A stretch of 64,000 bases of DNA from Flectobacillus major DSM 103 (GCF_000427405.1 NZ_KE386491.1:2525001-2589000); one strand, 5' to 3'. Positions 37,883 through 47,894 are shown, numbered from the stretch's first letter. Numbers and translations are program-made. Notes: a model not told the origin generated them from the letters alone.

Positions 37883-39646
37883 CTATTTGTCGTTTAGAGC
37901 ATGTAGAAAAGCTATTAAAGCCTTTTTTTCAACTGAATCAAGATTGAGTTGAGTGTCGGCTAAGGTTTGATTAGGTAAATCAACCCCACGACCAAGGGCA
38001 CCTCCTTCATTATAAAAATCAATTACCGATACCAAATCGGGATATTGTCCATTGTGCATATACGGAGCTGTTTTGGCAATATTCCGTAAAGTGGGCGTTT
38101 TGAAGGCAAAATGCCAATCTGCTATTTGTGGGTTGAGTGCCCCACGGCCTTTATCTGTGTCTATTTTAGTACTTTGAGGGGTTGCAAAAGTCCCTATTAC
38201 TTCCGATTCGGTTTGTAGAAATTCGGGCGGAACTGTTCCATTAAAAATAGGCATAAAATGGCAAGTACCACATTTTGCTTTACCCATAAATACATTAAAT
38301 CCTTGTTGTTGTTCGGCTGTGAGGCTATTCTGCTGGCCTCGCATATAGGCATCAAAAGGACTCTCAAATGGAGCTAAAGAACGAACAAATGCACCAAGAG
38401 CATTTTGAATTTGCGATTCATTGGGCGTTTTTTGTTGTGGAAATGCTCTTTTGAATAGGTCAAGATATGCACGCTGTTCTTGAATTTTGAGTACAGCTTT
38501 GGCCAAAGAACCGTGCATTTCGGACTTGTTATGAATAACCGTTTTGGCTTGCTCTTCGAGCGTATTCACCGAAAGGTCATAAAACTGCTTGGCTTGCAAA
38601 CCTGCGTATAAAAGTGTAGGTGTATTACGTTTGACAGGCTTTTTGTCTAGACCCATCGCTTGGGGCATACCATCGGTAAAGGCTTTGTCGGGCTGGTGAC
38701 AAGAAGCACAACTTTGCTGGTTATTATCTGATAAAATAGTATCAAAAAACAAAGTTTTTCCTAAAGCTACCTTGTCGAGATTGGTGTATAAATCAGTATT
38801 ATAAGTATAAAAATCAGGAAAGAATGCTTCTTTTTCAAAATACGAATACGCTGTAGAACGCAATGGCCTTTTGTCATTGAGGCTAGAAATATGGTTTTGT
38901 TGTTGCCATTCAAGCAGTGATTTCGACACAGGAATAAGGTAATTACTCAACAATTCAAGGTGGTTGAGGCGATTGCTAGTTTGTCTTTGGGTATACAATA
39001 TAGCTTTTTCTAAAACCGTATTTATCGTTTTATTTTCAGTTGGAAACAGTTGTAAATACTGTTGTATTCCTTGTAAGCTATGTGTTATTTCGGGAAGTCG
39101 GTTGTTGCAAAGAGGTGTATCAAAACCACTCAAATCTAACGACATCAGGCGAAAAACTTGTAAACGGATAGCATCTACTATCTGAGCTTCCGTAATTTCG
39201 AGATCGCTGAAGTTTTGGTATCGCTTTAATTCTGTTTGTAATTTACGAATTTCATGAACGAGTTCTTGCTTGGTTGTCATATCGAAGGTTGGATATAGAT
39301 ATCCTTCTATTACCTGCAAGCCTCCTGGTTCGTTAATTGTATTTTCTTCTATTTCTATTTCATTGAGAGGTGCTCCATTAACTAACCGAGTGGTAGAAGG
39401 CATAAAATAGCTTGTGGCAAAAGCTATTTTTTTATACTGTAAACGGGTTTGGACAAACTGCTTTTGCATATTTCCAAGGCCTTGATTTTGCTCTACGGTT
39501 TTCAACAACAAAGCTACGTCCTGATTCAGCGAGTCAATATCGGCCAACAGGTGGTTTTTGAAAGACGCAGAAAGGTCTTGGCTTGGCTTCTGACAAGCCA
39601 TTATCCAAGCAATCATACCCAAAAAATACAATAAATACTTTTTCAT
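37883..39646 (-). CDS. Di-haem cytochrome c peroxidase (CcpA/MauG-like) lipoprotein
   Basis: Reduces hydrogen peroxide in the periplasm with electrons from cytochrome c, or acts as a related di-haem oxidase. 587 residues from the ATG at 39646. A lipobox (IAWIMACQ) ends the leader. An N-terminal helical region of about 240 residues is followed by the two-haem domain with CASCHQPDKAF and CGTCHFMPIF, and PTLRNIAKTAPYMHNG near the end. The long N-terminal helical part is an extension over the usual 330-residue enzyme. A longer start at 39691 adds 15 residues before the leader. It lies downstream of the PhoX-like gene on the same strand but behind a terminator. Confidence 0.88.
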   Translation of the reverse strand: MKKYLLYFLGMIAWIMACQKPSQDLSASFKNHLLADIDSLNQDVALLLKTVEQNQGLGNMQKQFVQTRLQYKKIAFATSYFMPSTTRLVNGAPLNEIEIEENTINEPGGLQVIEGYLYPTFDMTTKQELVHEIRKLQTELKRYQNFSDLEITEAQIVDAIRLQVFRLMSLDLSGFDTPLCNNRLPEITHSLQGIQQYLQLFPTENKTINTVLEKAILYTQRQTSNRLNHLELLSNYLIPVSKSLLEWQQQNHISSLNDKRPLRSTAYSYFEKEAFFPDFYTYNTDLYTNLDKVALGKTLFFDTILSDNNQQSCASCHQPDKAFTDGMPQAMGLDKKPVKRNTPTLLYAGLQAKQFYDLSVNTLEEQAKTVIHNKSEMHGSLAKAVLKIQEQRAYLDLFKRAFPQQKTPNESQIQNALGAFVRSLAPFESPFDAYMRGQQNSLTAEQQQGFNVFMGKAKCGTCHFMPIFNGTVPPEFLQTESEVIGTFATPQSTKIDTDKGRGALNPQIADWHFAFKTPTLRNIAKTAPYMHNGQYPDLVSVIDFYNEGGALGRGVDLPNQTLADTQLNLDSVEKKALIAFLHALNDK

Positions 39647-39749
39647 ACTAGAATCATCATTGAGCAATAAGGCTATTGAAAGTTTTAGCAATCTACTCGT
39701 TTGGGTAGTAGCCTTATCACCAATCCAAGTTGATTAAAATAGCTCCGAT

Positions 39750-39786
39750 AAAAAAGATTGCCCTCAATAAAAACACCGAGGGCAAT
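39750..39786 (-). terminator. Terminator of the PhoX-like gene
   Basis: Stem ATTGCCCTC / GAGGGCAAT at 39757-39765 and 39778-39786, followed on the minus strand by six T (39755 down to 39750). Confidence 0.88.
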
Positions 39787-39805
39787 AAAAAAAACACTAG
39801 GTAAA

Positions 39806-41296
39806 TTAACGAGGAACGCCTGAGATAATTAATACTTGTCCACCTTCGGCATACGAACCCGTGCTGCTGTCGGTAATATTTTTTGCAACGGTTGAATTAC
39901 TGCCATCGGCATTGCTATATTTCATATCACGCCAAGTATGTGGGTGAACATTCAGGATAAAAGTGTCAGGAATACCAACTAGGTCAGAAATATCGTACAT
40001 CGCACCATATTCCCACGAACTCAACAAGTTAGAATTAACGGTATTGTATTTGGCATTGAAAGTAGCATCTGTACGTCGGTGGTTCATTTCAATAAACGGT
40101 TTGAGTGTTTTTGTAGCAATATTATATTGCCAAACTCGTCCATCATGCTTGTTATCGGCATAAAACGAATCTCCATCTTCTTGAATATACACGTAGTTTT
40201 GGGTTACGCAAATATTATCAGGATTGACAATGCTATTGCCAGGGTCGGTAACACCATCTACCACGATTTCTAATTTACCCTTCAGTGGATTAGAGGCATC
40301 CAAAGCTAAATGATACACTCGTCCCCACATGGTTTTGCCATCTACAGGTGTTTTTTTATCGCTTTGGCTTACACCTGTAGCCGTAAAATAGACATCTCTA
40401 TTTTTGCTAGCACTACCTTTTCCATAATCAACATCCTCAACACGAGCAAATTGAATAGCCTTTTTCTCAACTGATAATGCAGCAATTTGTGCTCCTGTTA
40501 GTGACTTTGCATTTTCAATTTCTACAAATTCTACATCATATTGTTGTCCCAATTGTATATTGGTTTCGATAGGGTCGTTGTTGGTTCTCTTCAGAAAATA
40601 CAATTTACCATCTTTCAAATCACCTACAGTATTAGATACATAGGCAATCAGTTGTCCATTAGAATCATCTTCTCCAATAATTACCACAGTTTTACCACTA
40701 AAAGCATCTTTGGGAAGAGGTACGGCATTTTCCATACTCGCTTTTCCTAAAGCAGGCAAGACACGACTAGCATCTTTTTTGCCCGAAATATCAGCCAAAG
40801 GACTAATAGCATGTACCATCGACTCGGCACCGCTTTCGCCTGCTGTCAAAAACATCGGCCCAAAGCCATGTATTTCAGGCGTTGCCATAGTAGCCGAACA
40901 CAAACGCCATGTTCCACCGTCGCCATCGAGGATATATTCCCCCTTTTTAGGTTGAAAGGTTTTGTCTAAATACACCCTAGACACCGAACGCAAAATTTCG
41001 TGATTGTTGATAAGAATATAACCTTCGCCAGAAGGGTTTTTGATAAGGCCAGCACCATCTGGCTGAGCACCAAATACAAAATTGGGCGAATCGGCCAGCT
41101 TATCGTCGCTACTGATAAGGGTATTGATTTTTACACCTTCAAAGCCACTTAATGTTTTTACCAAAGAGGGATTGGTAGAGTAGTCTTTCAATACAACTGA
41201 CGTTGTAGGTGCACTATTGTCGTCGGAATTAGAACAAGAACATAATCCCAAAGCCAATAAGCTGGATACAATTGATAATGATAGCTGATTTTTCAT
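39806..41296 (-). CDS. PhoX-like (DUF839) lipoprotein
   Basis: 496 residues. The leader ends with the lipobox LGLCSCSN, so it is a lipoprotein exposed to the periplasm or surface. The body has the DUF839/PhoX beta-propeller pattern: PDGAGLIKNPSGEGYILINNHE, WRLCSATMATPEIHGFGPMF, AGESGAESM, VNPDNICVTQNYVYIQEDGDS, with scattered acids that bind calcium in PhoX. PhoX enzymes are calcium- and iron-dependent alkaline phosphatases. The family assignment is good; phosphatase activity is inferred. Confidence 0.75.
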   Translation of the reverse strand: MKNQLSLSIVSSLLALGLCSCSNSDDNSAPTTSVVLKDYSTNPSLVKTLSGFEGVKINTLISSDDKLADSPNFVFGAQPDGAGLIKNPSGEGYILINNHEILRSVSRVYLDKTFQPKKGEYILDGDGGTWRLCSATMATPEIHGFGPMFLTAGESGAESMVHAISPLADISGKKDASRVLPALGKASMENAVPLPKDAFSGKTVVIIGEDDSNGQLIAYVSNTVGDLKDGKLYFLKRTNNDPIETNIQLGQQYDVEFVEIENAKSLTGAQIAALSVEKKAIQFARVEDVDYGKGSASKNRDVYFTATGVSQSDKKTPVDGKTMWGRVYHLALDASNPLKGKLEIVVDGVTDPGNSIVNPDNICVTQNYVYIQEDGDSFYADNKHDGRVWQYNIATKTLKPFIEMNHRRTDATFNAKYNTVNSNLLSSWEYGAMYDISDLVGIPDTFILNVHPHTWRDMKYSNADGSNSTVAKNITDSSTGSYAEGGQVLIISGVPR

Positions 41297-41879
41297 GATG
41301 AATTGGGCAGTAAAATGATAGAGGTTTTACTACTGCGATAGGGTTGTTTAAATTGTATGTGTTTTATACCAAACAGTTGTATTATAAGATTAATACAATT
41401 TTGCTTGGAACACCACAAAGATATACTGGTTAGTTATCCTGAGTTTTAAGAGGATATTATCTATCTATGATTTGTTGACCCAAAAGCTTAATCTTGAATT
41501 AATACCAATAAAGCCCTGAAAAGAAAGTACTGTTTTTTTTGAGATTAAATGATTGATTATGATGAAATTGAAGCTGTGTACTTATTTCGGAATAAGGGTA
41601 TAATCGCTGAAACACTGTTTGAAATCAAAATTTTTAAGCTGAAAAGAGCTGAACATGTTTTGTGGCTATACCCTATTTTTTATTAACTGGCCGATGTATT
41701 CGCCTGTTATAAAAGGTTCAATAACCTCATTCTTAAAGCTATAAACTCAAATTGATTTGATACTCGTGTCTATTTTAGCTAAAATTTAATCAAAAAAATC
41801 TTGGAATTAATCAATTAAATTATAAAATTGCATGACTAATATTTGCTATAACAAATATTGTTTTAAACAATAAATAGCC
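41297..41879. other. Divergent intergenic region
   Basis: 583 bases between the PhoX-like gene and hmgA. It holds the palindrome at 41838-41859; I see no gene. Confidence 0.5.
41838..41859. promoter_or_regulatory. Putative operator upstream of hmgA
   Basis: Perfect palindrome with arms AATATTTG and CAAATATT around CTATAA, ending 20 bases before the hmgA start. Its core TTGCTATAACAA is close to TTGTCATAACAA upstream of the marR gene (45077-45088), so both may bind the same regulator. Confidence 0.55.
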
Positions 41880-43040
41880 ATGCCAATATATCATCGCCTT
41901 GGAGAAATTCCAGCTAAAAGACATATTCAATTTGAAAAACCCGATTCGGGGTTATTTTATGAAGAATTGTTTGGTACTATCGGTTTCGATGGAATGTCTA
42001 GTTTGCTGTATCATCATCAACGGCCTACGCAAGTAAAGGCTATTTTGGAAAGCATAGACACCAGTCCTAAAATTGCCATTAGCAAAAATTTAGCTTCACG
42101 CAAATTGATAGGCTTTCAGGTAGACCCACAAGACGATTATTTAGCAAGCAGAGTTACCTTGCTGGTAAACAACGACTTGCATATTGGTTTGGCAGCACCC
42201 AAGCAATCACTAACACAATATTTCTATAAAAACGCCGATGCCGACGAACTCCTTTTTATCCATAAAGGAACAGGCACTTTGCGGACAATGCTGGGAAACA
42301 TACCCTTTGAGTATGGCGATTATCTTGTTATTCCGAGGGGTATGATTTACCAAATTGATTTTGATACAGCTGATAACCGTTTGCTATTTGTCGAATCATT
42401 TCATCCGATTTATACACCAAAACGATACCGAAATCACTTTGGACAATTGATGGAACATTCGCCTTATTGCGAGCGCGACTACAAGCTGCCCCAGCAATTA
42501 GAAACCCATAACGAGCAAGGAGATTTTTTGATAAAAATCAAAAAACAACAAACCTTGCATTCGGTAGTATATGCGGCACATCCGTTTGATATTGTTGGCT
42601 GGGATGGCTATAATTTTCCTTGGGGATTTTCTATTCATAATTTTGAGCCTATTACTGGCCGTATTCATCAGCCCCCTCCTGTACATCAAACGTTTCAGAC
42701 CGATGCCTTTGTGGTGTGTTCTTTTTGCCCAAGACTTTACGATTATCATCCAAAGGCTATTCCTGCACCTTATAATCACTCCAATATCGACTCAGACGAG
42801 GTTTTGTATTATGTCGATGGCGACTTTATGAGTAGAAATGATATTGCGGCAGGACATATCTCGCTACACCCTGCGGGTATTCCACATGGGCCACACCCAG
42901 GGGCTATGGAACGGAGCTTGGGCAAAACCCAAACTCAAGAATTGGCCGTTATGGTTGATACTTTCCGCCCGCTAATGCTGACAGAAGCAGCCATAAAAAT
43001 AGACGATGGCAAATATTATCAGTCTTGGTTGGCATCATAA
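41880..43040 (+). CDS. hmgA: Homogentisate 1,2-dioxygenase
   Basis: Fe2+ enzyme that opens the homogentisate ring to maleylacetoacetate. 386 residues. C-terminal cupin with the metal and substrate residues: HNFEPITGRIHQPPPVHQTF, HSNIDSDEVLYYVDGDF and HPAGIPHGPHPGAMERS. This is shorter than the mammalian enzyme of about 445 residues but is the usual length in Bacteroidota. It is the first gene of the aromatic amino acid degradation cluster, with phhA 33 bases downstream. Confidence 0.93.
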   Translation: MPIYHRLGEIPAKRHIQFEKPDSGLFYEELFGTIGFDGMSSLLYHHQRPTQVKAILESIDTSPKIAISKNLASRKLIGFQVDPQDDYLASRVTLLVNNDLHIGLAAPKQSLTQYFYKNADADELLFIHKGTGTLRTMLGNIPFEYGDYLVIPRGMIYQIDFDTADNRLLFVESFHPIYTPKRYRNHFGQLMEHSPYCERDYKLPQQLETHNEQGDFLIKIKKQQTLHSVVYAAHPFDIVGWDGYNFPWGFSIHNFEPITGRIHQPPPVHQTFQTDAFVVCSFCPRLYDYHPKAIPAPYNHSNIDSDEVLYYVDGDFMSRNDIAAGHISLHPAGIPHGPHPGAMERSLGKTQTQELAVMVDTFRPLMLTEAAIKIDDGKYYQSWLAS

Positions 43041-43073
43041 ATCTTAGGTTTCTGATTTAAAATAATATCTCTT

Positions 43074-43883
43074 ATGAAATACGATTTTAAGCCCTTTTCA
43101 ATGCATCAAGTATATGAAAATTATACACAGGAGGACTTTGAGGTTTGGAAAATCCTTTTTGAACGCCAGATGCAACAATTGCCCAGTGTAGCAAGCAAAG
43201 AATACTTAGAAGGAATCAAAAGGGTAAATTTTTCGGCCAGCAAGATTCCTAATTATGACGAAACCAATGCTTTACTCAGTCATTATACAGGTTGGCGAAT
43301 TCATGTAGTACCAGGTTTAATAGCCAATCGTCCATTTTTTGAACTGATGCAAGCCAAAAACTTTTGTGCTTCTACTTGGCTACGAAGCCGCTCACAATTA
43401 GCGTATTTAGAAGAACCAGATATGTTTCATGATATTTTTGGTCATGTACCTTTATTATCTAATCAATCAGTATGTCATTTTTTAGAAGAATTGGCCAGAA
43501 TTGCGTTACGCTTTGTCGAAGACGAAGAGGCCGTAGAATATATTGCTCGGCTTTACTGGTATACCGTCGAATTTGGTTTGATTCATGAAGATGGAGCTCT
43601 CAAAATTTATGGAGCAGGCATTCTGTCGTCATCGGGCGAGAGTGTTTATTGCCTAGAAAATACCTCCGTAAAGCGGCTGCCTTACCATATTAAGATGATT
43701 TTTGATACACCTTATATCAAAGACCGTTTTCAAGCCCAGTACTTTGTCATAGATTCTTATGCCATGTTGTTTGATTCTATTCCAGAAATAGAAGCCGAAC
43801 TTGAACAACGAATGGCCTTAAAACATAAAAAAACTTTCAATTTTCACGATTCTGAAATAGGATATCATTATGCAAGTATATGA
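43074..43883 (+). CDS. phhA: Phenylalanine 4-monooxygenase
   Basis: Iron- and pterin-dependent hydroxylation of phenylalanine to tyrosine. 269 residues, the usual bacterial length without a regulatory domain. Metal ligands are the two His in EPDMFHDIFGHVPLL (about 122-127) and the Glu in YWYTVEFGL (about 167); LASTWLRSR-like CASTWLRSR lies before them. It overlaps the hppD gene by 14 bases, so translation is probably coupled. No pterin carbinolamine dehydratase gene is in the window. Confidence 0.93.
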   Translation: MKYDFKPFSMHQVYENYTQEDFEVWKILFERQMQQLPSVASKEYLEGIKRVNFSASKIPNYDETNALLSHYTGWRIHVVPGLIANRPFFELMQAKNFCASTWLRSRSQLAYLEEPDMFHDIFGHVPLLSNQSVCHFLEELARIALRFVEDEEAVEYIARLYWYTVEFGLIHEDGALKIYGAGILSSSGESVYCLENTSVKRLPYHIKMIFDTPYIKDRFQAQYFVIDSYAMLFDSIPEIEAELEQRMALKHKKTFNFHDSEIGYHYASI

Positions 43884-45003
43884 AACAAATACCCCTGTAG
43901 CAGAGGTATCTTCAAGCGATTTTTTGCCCCTTAATGGCACCGATTATATAGAAATGTACGTGGGCAATGCCCGTCAGGCTGCCCATTATTTCCAAACAGC
44001 CTTTGGTTTTCAGCCTTTGGCTTATGCAGGACTTAGCACGGGGCTTCGCGACCACGAAAGTTATGTGCTTGTACAAGACAAAATCAGACTCGTACTTACA
44101 AGCCCTTTGGTGGCAAATACCGCCATTGGCAAACATATCGACCAGCACGGTGATGGCGTAAAAGTAATAGCCCTGTGGGTAGACGATGCCCAAAAGTCGT
44201 TTGATGAAACGGTAAAAAGAGGGGCAGAGCCAGTTTTTGCTCCTATTATCGAGTCCGATAAAGATGGGCAAGTAGTGCGTTCGGCTATCAAAACGTATGG
44301 CGATACCATCCATATTTTTGTTGAGCGTCGTCATTATTCAGGGATATTTCTACCTCATTTTGTGGCTTGGCAACCTCATTATCAACCAAGCTCTACGGGC
44401 TTAAAATACGTAGACCACATGGTAGGCAATGTTGGCTGGAATGAAATGAACCAATGGACTAATTTTTATGCTAATGTAATGGGATTTTCGCAGTTAGTTT
44501 CTTTCGATGACAACGATATTTCGACCGAATACACAGCCTTGATGAGCAAGGTGATGTCGAATGGCAATGGGCGTATCAAATTCCCTATTAATGAACCCGC
44601 CGAAGGAAAGAAAAAATCGCAAGTAGAAGAGTACCTAGATTTTTATGGTGGTGCAGGAGTTCAGCATATAGCAGTAGCTACCGACAATATTCTTGAAACC
44701 GTTAAGGAAATGCTCAGTAGAGGCGTGGAGTTTTTGCAAGTACCAGCTAGCTATTATGAAACCTTGGCCGAGCGAGTGGGTGTCATTGATGAGGAAATCA
44801 ATGCCCTAAAAGAACTCAATATTTTAGTTGACCGAGACGAAGAGGGCTATTTACTCCAAATATTCACAAAACCTGTAGTTGTAAGACCTACTGTGTTTTT
44901 TGAAATAATCCAAAGAAAAGGTGCTAAATCCTTTGGAAAAGGAAATTTTAAAGCACTTTTTGAGGCAATTGAAAGAGAACAAGCCCTCAGAGGTACACTT
45001 TAA
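43870..45003 (+). CDS. hppD: 4-hydroxyphenylpyruvate dioxygenase
   Basis: Converts 4-hydroxyphenylpyruvate to homogentisate. 377 residues with two vicinal-oxygen-chelate halves. Iron ligands: His in YVDHMVGNV (about 176), His in GVQHIAVAT (about 262) and Glu near the end before IFTKPV by family position (about 340). The start overlaps phhA by 14 bases. The C-terminus FFEIIQRKGAKSFGKGNFKALFEAIE is the family ending. Confidence 0.95.
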   Translation: MQVYETNTPVAEVSSSDFLPLNGTDYIEMYVGNARQAAHYFQTAFGFQPLAYAGLSTGLRDHESYVLVQDKIRLVLTSPLVANTAIGKHIDQHGDGVKVIALWVDDAQKSFDETVKRGAEPVFAPIIESDKDGQVVRSAIKTYGDTIHIFVERRHYSGIFLPHFVAWQPHYQPSSTGLKYVDHMVGNVGWNEMNQWTNFYANVMGFSQLVSFDDNDISTEYTALMSKVMSNGNGRIKFPINEPAEGKKKSQVEEYLDFYGGAGVQHIAVATDNILETVKEMLSRGVEFLQVPASYYETLAERVGVIDEEINALKELNILVDRDEEGYLLQIFTKPVVVRPTVFFEIIQRKGAKSFGKGNFKALFEAIEREQALRGTL

Positions 45004-45076
45004 CTACCGTTTAATGAATTTAAGCCCTAGAACACAATGTTTATTGGGATTTTCTATTATATTTGAAAACTAACAG

Positions 45077-45088
45077 TTGTCATAACAA
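45077..45088. promoter_or_regulatory. Putative operator upstream of the MarR gene
   Basis: TTGTCATAACAA, a near-palindrome 61 bases before the marR-type start. Ten of twelve bases equal the core of the hmgA operator. Autoregulation of the MarR protein is inferred. Confidence 0.45.
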
Positions 45089-45149
45089 GTACAATAGTGC
45101 CAATGACAACGGTGTCGCAATATATAAAATATGAAAATCCCATTGAATA

Positions 45150-45596
45150 ATGACTACTAACCCCAACGATCATAGGGCTTATTTCTTTAAAATTGATACA
45201 ACAATTAAAAAAATCAGACAGAGTCTTCAGAAAAAACTAGACGATGCCCAACTAGATATTACTGTTGACCAATGGGTACTTTTGGACCATATTTTCAGAA
45301 ACCAGTCGTCAGGAATTAGTCAGAATGAACTAGCCGAAATGACCGTAAAAGATGCTCCAACGGTTACTCGTATTATTGATTTGTTGGTAAAAAAAGGACT
45401 TGCCGAGCGTTCCATGGCCGAATCTGACCGTCGCCGCTTTAATATTACGCTTACAGAAAGTGGTATTCAAAAATTTCATGAAGCGTTTCCTATTGTGGCC
45501 GAAGTACGTAGAAAAGGCTGGGGAATGTTGTCGGAAGATGATTACCAAACTTTTGTAAGAATCCTTGACTCGATTTATATCAATATCACTTCATAA
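45150..45596 (+). CDS. MarR family transcriptional regulator
   Basis: 148 residues with the winged-helix MarR fold: LDHIFRNQSSGISQNELAEMTVKDAPTVTRIIDLLVKKGLAER, then the wing SMAESDRRRFNITLTESG. MarR proteins usually sense a small phenolic ligand. It stands between hppD and fahA in the tyrosine degradation cluster, so homogentisate or a related compound is a likely signal (inference). Similar short palindromes lie upstream of this gene and upstream of hmgA. Confidence 0.92.
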   Translation: MTTNPNDHRAYFFKIDTTIKKIRQSLQKKLDDAQLDITVDQWVLLDHIFRNQSSGISQNELAEMTVKDAPTVTRIIDLLVKKGLAERSMAESDRRRFNITLTESGIQKFHEAFPIVAEVRRKGWGMLSEDDYQTFVRILDSIYINITS

Positions 45597-45648
45597 GCAA
45601 AGGGTGCAGTTAGGGTAGTAATCACTGATTGGCCCTGATGTAACTTTT

Positions 45649-46923
45649 ATGCAACGTATAGAAACTTGGCTTGAAATACCAGCCGATTCTGATTTTAGTA
45701 TATACAACCTTCCTTTTGGTATTTTCTCTGATAGGCTCAATCCCAATCCTCGTATTGGCGTAGCTATTGGCGACTATATCCTTGATATTTCGTTGCTAAC
45801 TCGTATGGGGCTTCTGAATGAATGGCCTTTTGATCAGCACGTTCTTGACGCATCAATCCTAAATCCATTGATGCGTCTTGGTCGACAAGCTGCCCAAGAT
45901 TTACGAAAGTGTCTTCAACATATTTTACAAAAAGACTTTCCTTTACAGGTATCTATTCAACAGCAAATCCTTGTACCACAGGCATTAGCTACTATGCACA
46001 TGCCTTTTACTATTGGCGATTACACCGACTTTTATTCTAGTATTGAACATGCCCAGAATGTAGGCAAAATGTTCCGTGACCCTCAGAATGCTCTTTTACC
46101 CAACTGGCGACATTTACCTGTGGCCTATCATGGTAGAGCTTCATCTATTCGTTTGTCTGGAACAAACTTTTTGCGTCCACTTGGGCAGATTATTGATAAA
46201 CAATCCAGTAGCCCCGAAAACCCTGTTCCTATATTATCGCCTACAAAAGCACTGGATTTTGAATTAGAAATAGCTACCGTAATCGGGGCTTCGTCCAAGC
46301 TAGGTAAGGCTATTTCGGTACAAGAAGCCGAAGAATATGTGTTTGGCTTTGTCCTATTCAATGATTGGTCGGCACGAGACATTCAGCGTTGGGAATATCA
46401 GCCATTAGGGCCATTTTTGGGTAAAAACTTCTTTTCCTCAATATCGCCTTGGGTAGTAACCATCGATGCTCTGGCGTATTTCAGAACAACCCAACCAGAG
46501 CAAAATCCTGCTGTTTTACCGTATTTACAAACGGAAGGTTTACCCAATTTTGATATTAATCTTAGCGTATATGTACAACCTCAACAAAGCCAAGGGATGG
46601 AAGTATGTAGAACCAATTTTAGGGAAATGTACTGGAATATTGCTCAGCAAATAGCTCACCATACTATCAATGGCTGCAACCTCAACACTGGCGACTTGCT
46701 AGCATCTGGTACTATATCGGGTTCGGAAGAAGGAACTTACGGCTCTCTTTTAGAGCTCAGCGAAAGCGGGAAAAAGCCAATTGTATTTCCAGATGGTACA
46801 ACTCGAACCTTTTTAGAGGATTTTGATAAAGTAATTATAAAAGGCTGGGCAGAAAAGGATGGATTTAGGGTAGGATTTGGTAAATTAGAGAATCAGGTAA
46901 TACAACAACCTATCAAAAAGTAA
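45649..46923 (+). CDS. fahA: Fumarylacetoacetase
   Basis: Last step of tyrosine degradation: fumarylacetoacetate to fumarate and acetoacetate. 424 residues, matching the family. Conserved parts: DYTDFYSSIEHAQNVGKMFR near 124, LPVAYHGRASSI near 153, DFELEIATVIG (metal ligands Asp/Glu), FNDWSARDIQRWEYQPLGPFLGKNF and the ending GTISGSEEGTYGSLLELS. It follows the marR gene on the same strand. A maleylacetoacetate isomerase gene is not seen nearby. Confidence 0.95.
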   Translation: MQRIETWLEIPADSDFSIYNLPFGIFSDRLNPNPRIGVAIGDYILDISLLTRMGLLNEWPFDQHVLDASILNPLMRLGRQAAQDLRKCLQHILQKDFPLQVSIQQQILVPQALATMHMPFTIGDYTDFYSSIEHAQNVGKMFRDPQNALLPNWRHLPVAYHGRASSIRLSGTNFLRPLGQIIDKQSSSPENPVPILSPTKALDFELEIATVIGASSKLGKAISVQEAEEYVFGFVLFNDWSARDIQRWEYQPLGPFLGKNFFSSISPWVVTIDALAYFRTTQPEQNPAVLPYLQTEGLPNFDINLSVYVQPQQSQGMEVCRTNFREMYWNIAQQIAHHTINGCNLNTGDLLASGTISGSEEGTYGSLLELSESGKKPIVFPDGTTRTFLEDFDKVIIKGWAEKDGFRVGFGKLENQVIQQPIKK

Positions 46924-47011
46924 AAGTGCTTTTGTGGATATACGCTATTGAAAAATATAGCGATAGCTACAACAAGATAAACTCACAATACCTAAAATAC
47001 TGCCATAAACC

Positions 47012-47851
47012 ATGCTAAGTCTTAATCCCTCAGAAATAGAATCAAGAGAGTTTTATAGTTTTACTAATTCGGCCGTAGTGCCTCGCCCTATTGCTTTTGC
47101 CTCAACAGTAGATGCCAATGGACGCGTAAATCTTAGCCCCTTTAGTTTTTTCAATGTAATGGGTATCAACCCTCCAATTCTGGTATTTTCGCCCAATAAA
47201 CGTGGGCGTGATGGTTCACAAAAAAATACTACCGAAAACCTCTGGGATGTACCCGAAGTAGTAATCAATTTGGTTGATTATGCCATTGTTCAGCAAATGT
47301 CACTTGCAAGTTGCGAATACGAAAAAGGTATTAATGAATTTGAAAAAGCAGGACTCACCCCACTGGCATCGCACAAAGTAAAGCCCCCAAGGGTAAAAGA
47401 ATCGCCTGTACAATTTGAGTGCAAAGTATTAGAAATTAAAGAATATGGCTCGGCCAATCTGATGATTTGTGAGATAGTGATGGCTCATTTTTCTGAAAGT
47501 ATTTTAAACGAAAAAGGGAAAATAGACCAACTAAAAACCGATTTTGTGGCTCGACTCGGTGGCGATTGGTACGCTCATATTCGTCCTGAAGTAATGTTTG
47601 AAGTGCCAAAACCCAATGTACACAAAGGCATTGGTGTCGACCAAATCCCTAATTTTATCAAACAATCAGGTATTTTTTCTGGGAATGACTTAGGGAAATT
47701 AGGTAATGTTTCGTCTTTACCTAGCAACGAAGAAATCTCTGTATTTATGCACACCAACCCAGAAAAGCCCTCTTTCGAGAAAGCTCAACAGTACTTAGCC
47801 CAAAACCAAACTCAGAAAGCATGGCTTACACTATTGAGTATAGGAAGATAA
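47012..47851 (+). CDS. Flavin reductase family (FMN-binding) protein
   Basis: 279 residues. The FMN-binding split barrel takes up the first 200 residues: FYSFTNSAVVPRPIAFASTV, VNLSPFSFFNVMGINPPIL, DGSQKNTTENLWDVPEVVINLV. Such proteins reduce or bind FMN for a partner oxygenase. It is 88 bases after fahA and could be cotranscribed with the tyrosine genes, though a direct role there is not established. The last 60 residues are an extra tail with no known motif. Confidence 0.85.
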   Translation: MLSLNPSEIESREFYSFTNSAVVPRPIAFASTVDANGRVNLSPFSFFNVMGINPPILVFSPNKRGRDGSQKNTTENLWDVPEVVINLVDYAIVQQMSLASCEYEKGINEFEKAGLTPLASHKVKPPRVKESPVQFECKVLEIKEYGSANLMICEIVMAHFSESILNEKGKIDQLKTDFVARLGGDWYAHIRPEVMFEVPKPNVHKGIGVDQIPNFIKQSGIFSGNDLGKLGNVSSLPSNEEISVFMHTNPEKPSFEKAQQYLAQNQTQKAWLTLLSIGR

Positions 47852-47894
47852 ACAATCAAGTTTTTTGGCAATCAGTTGAATGATTCTTGGTATT

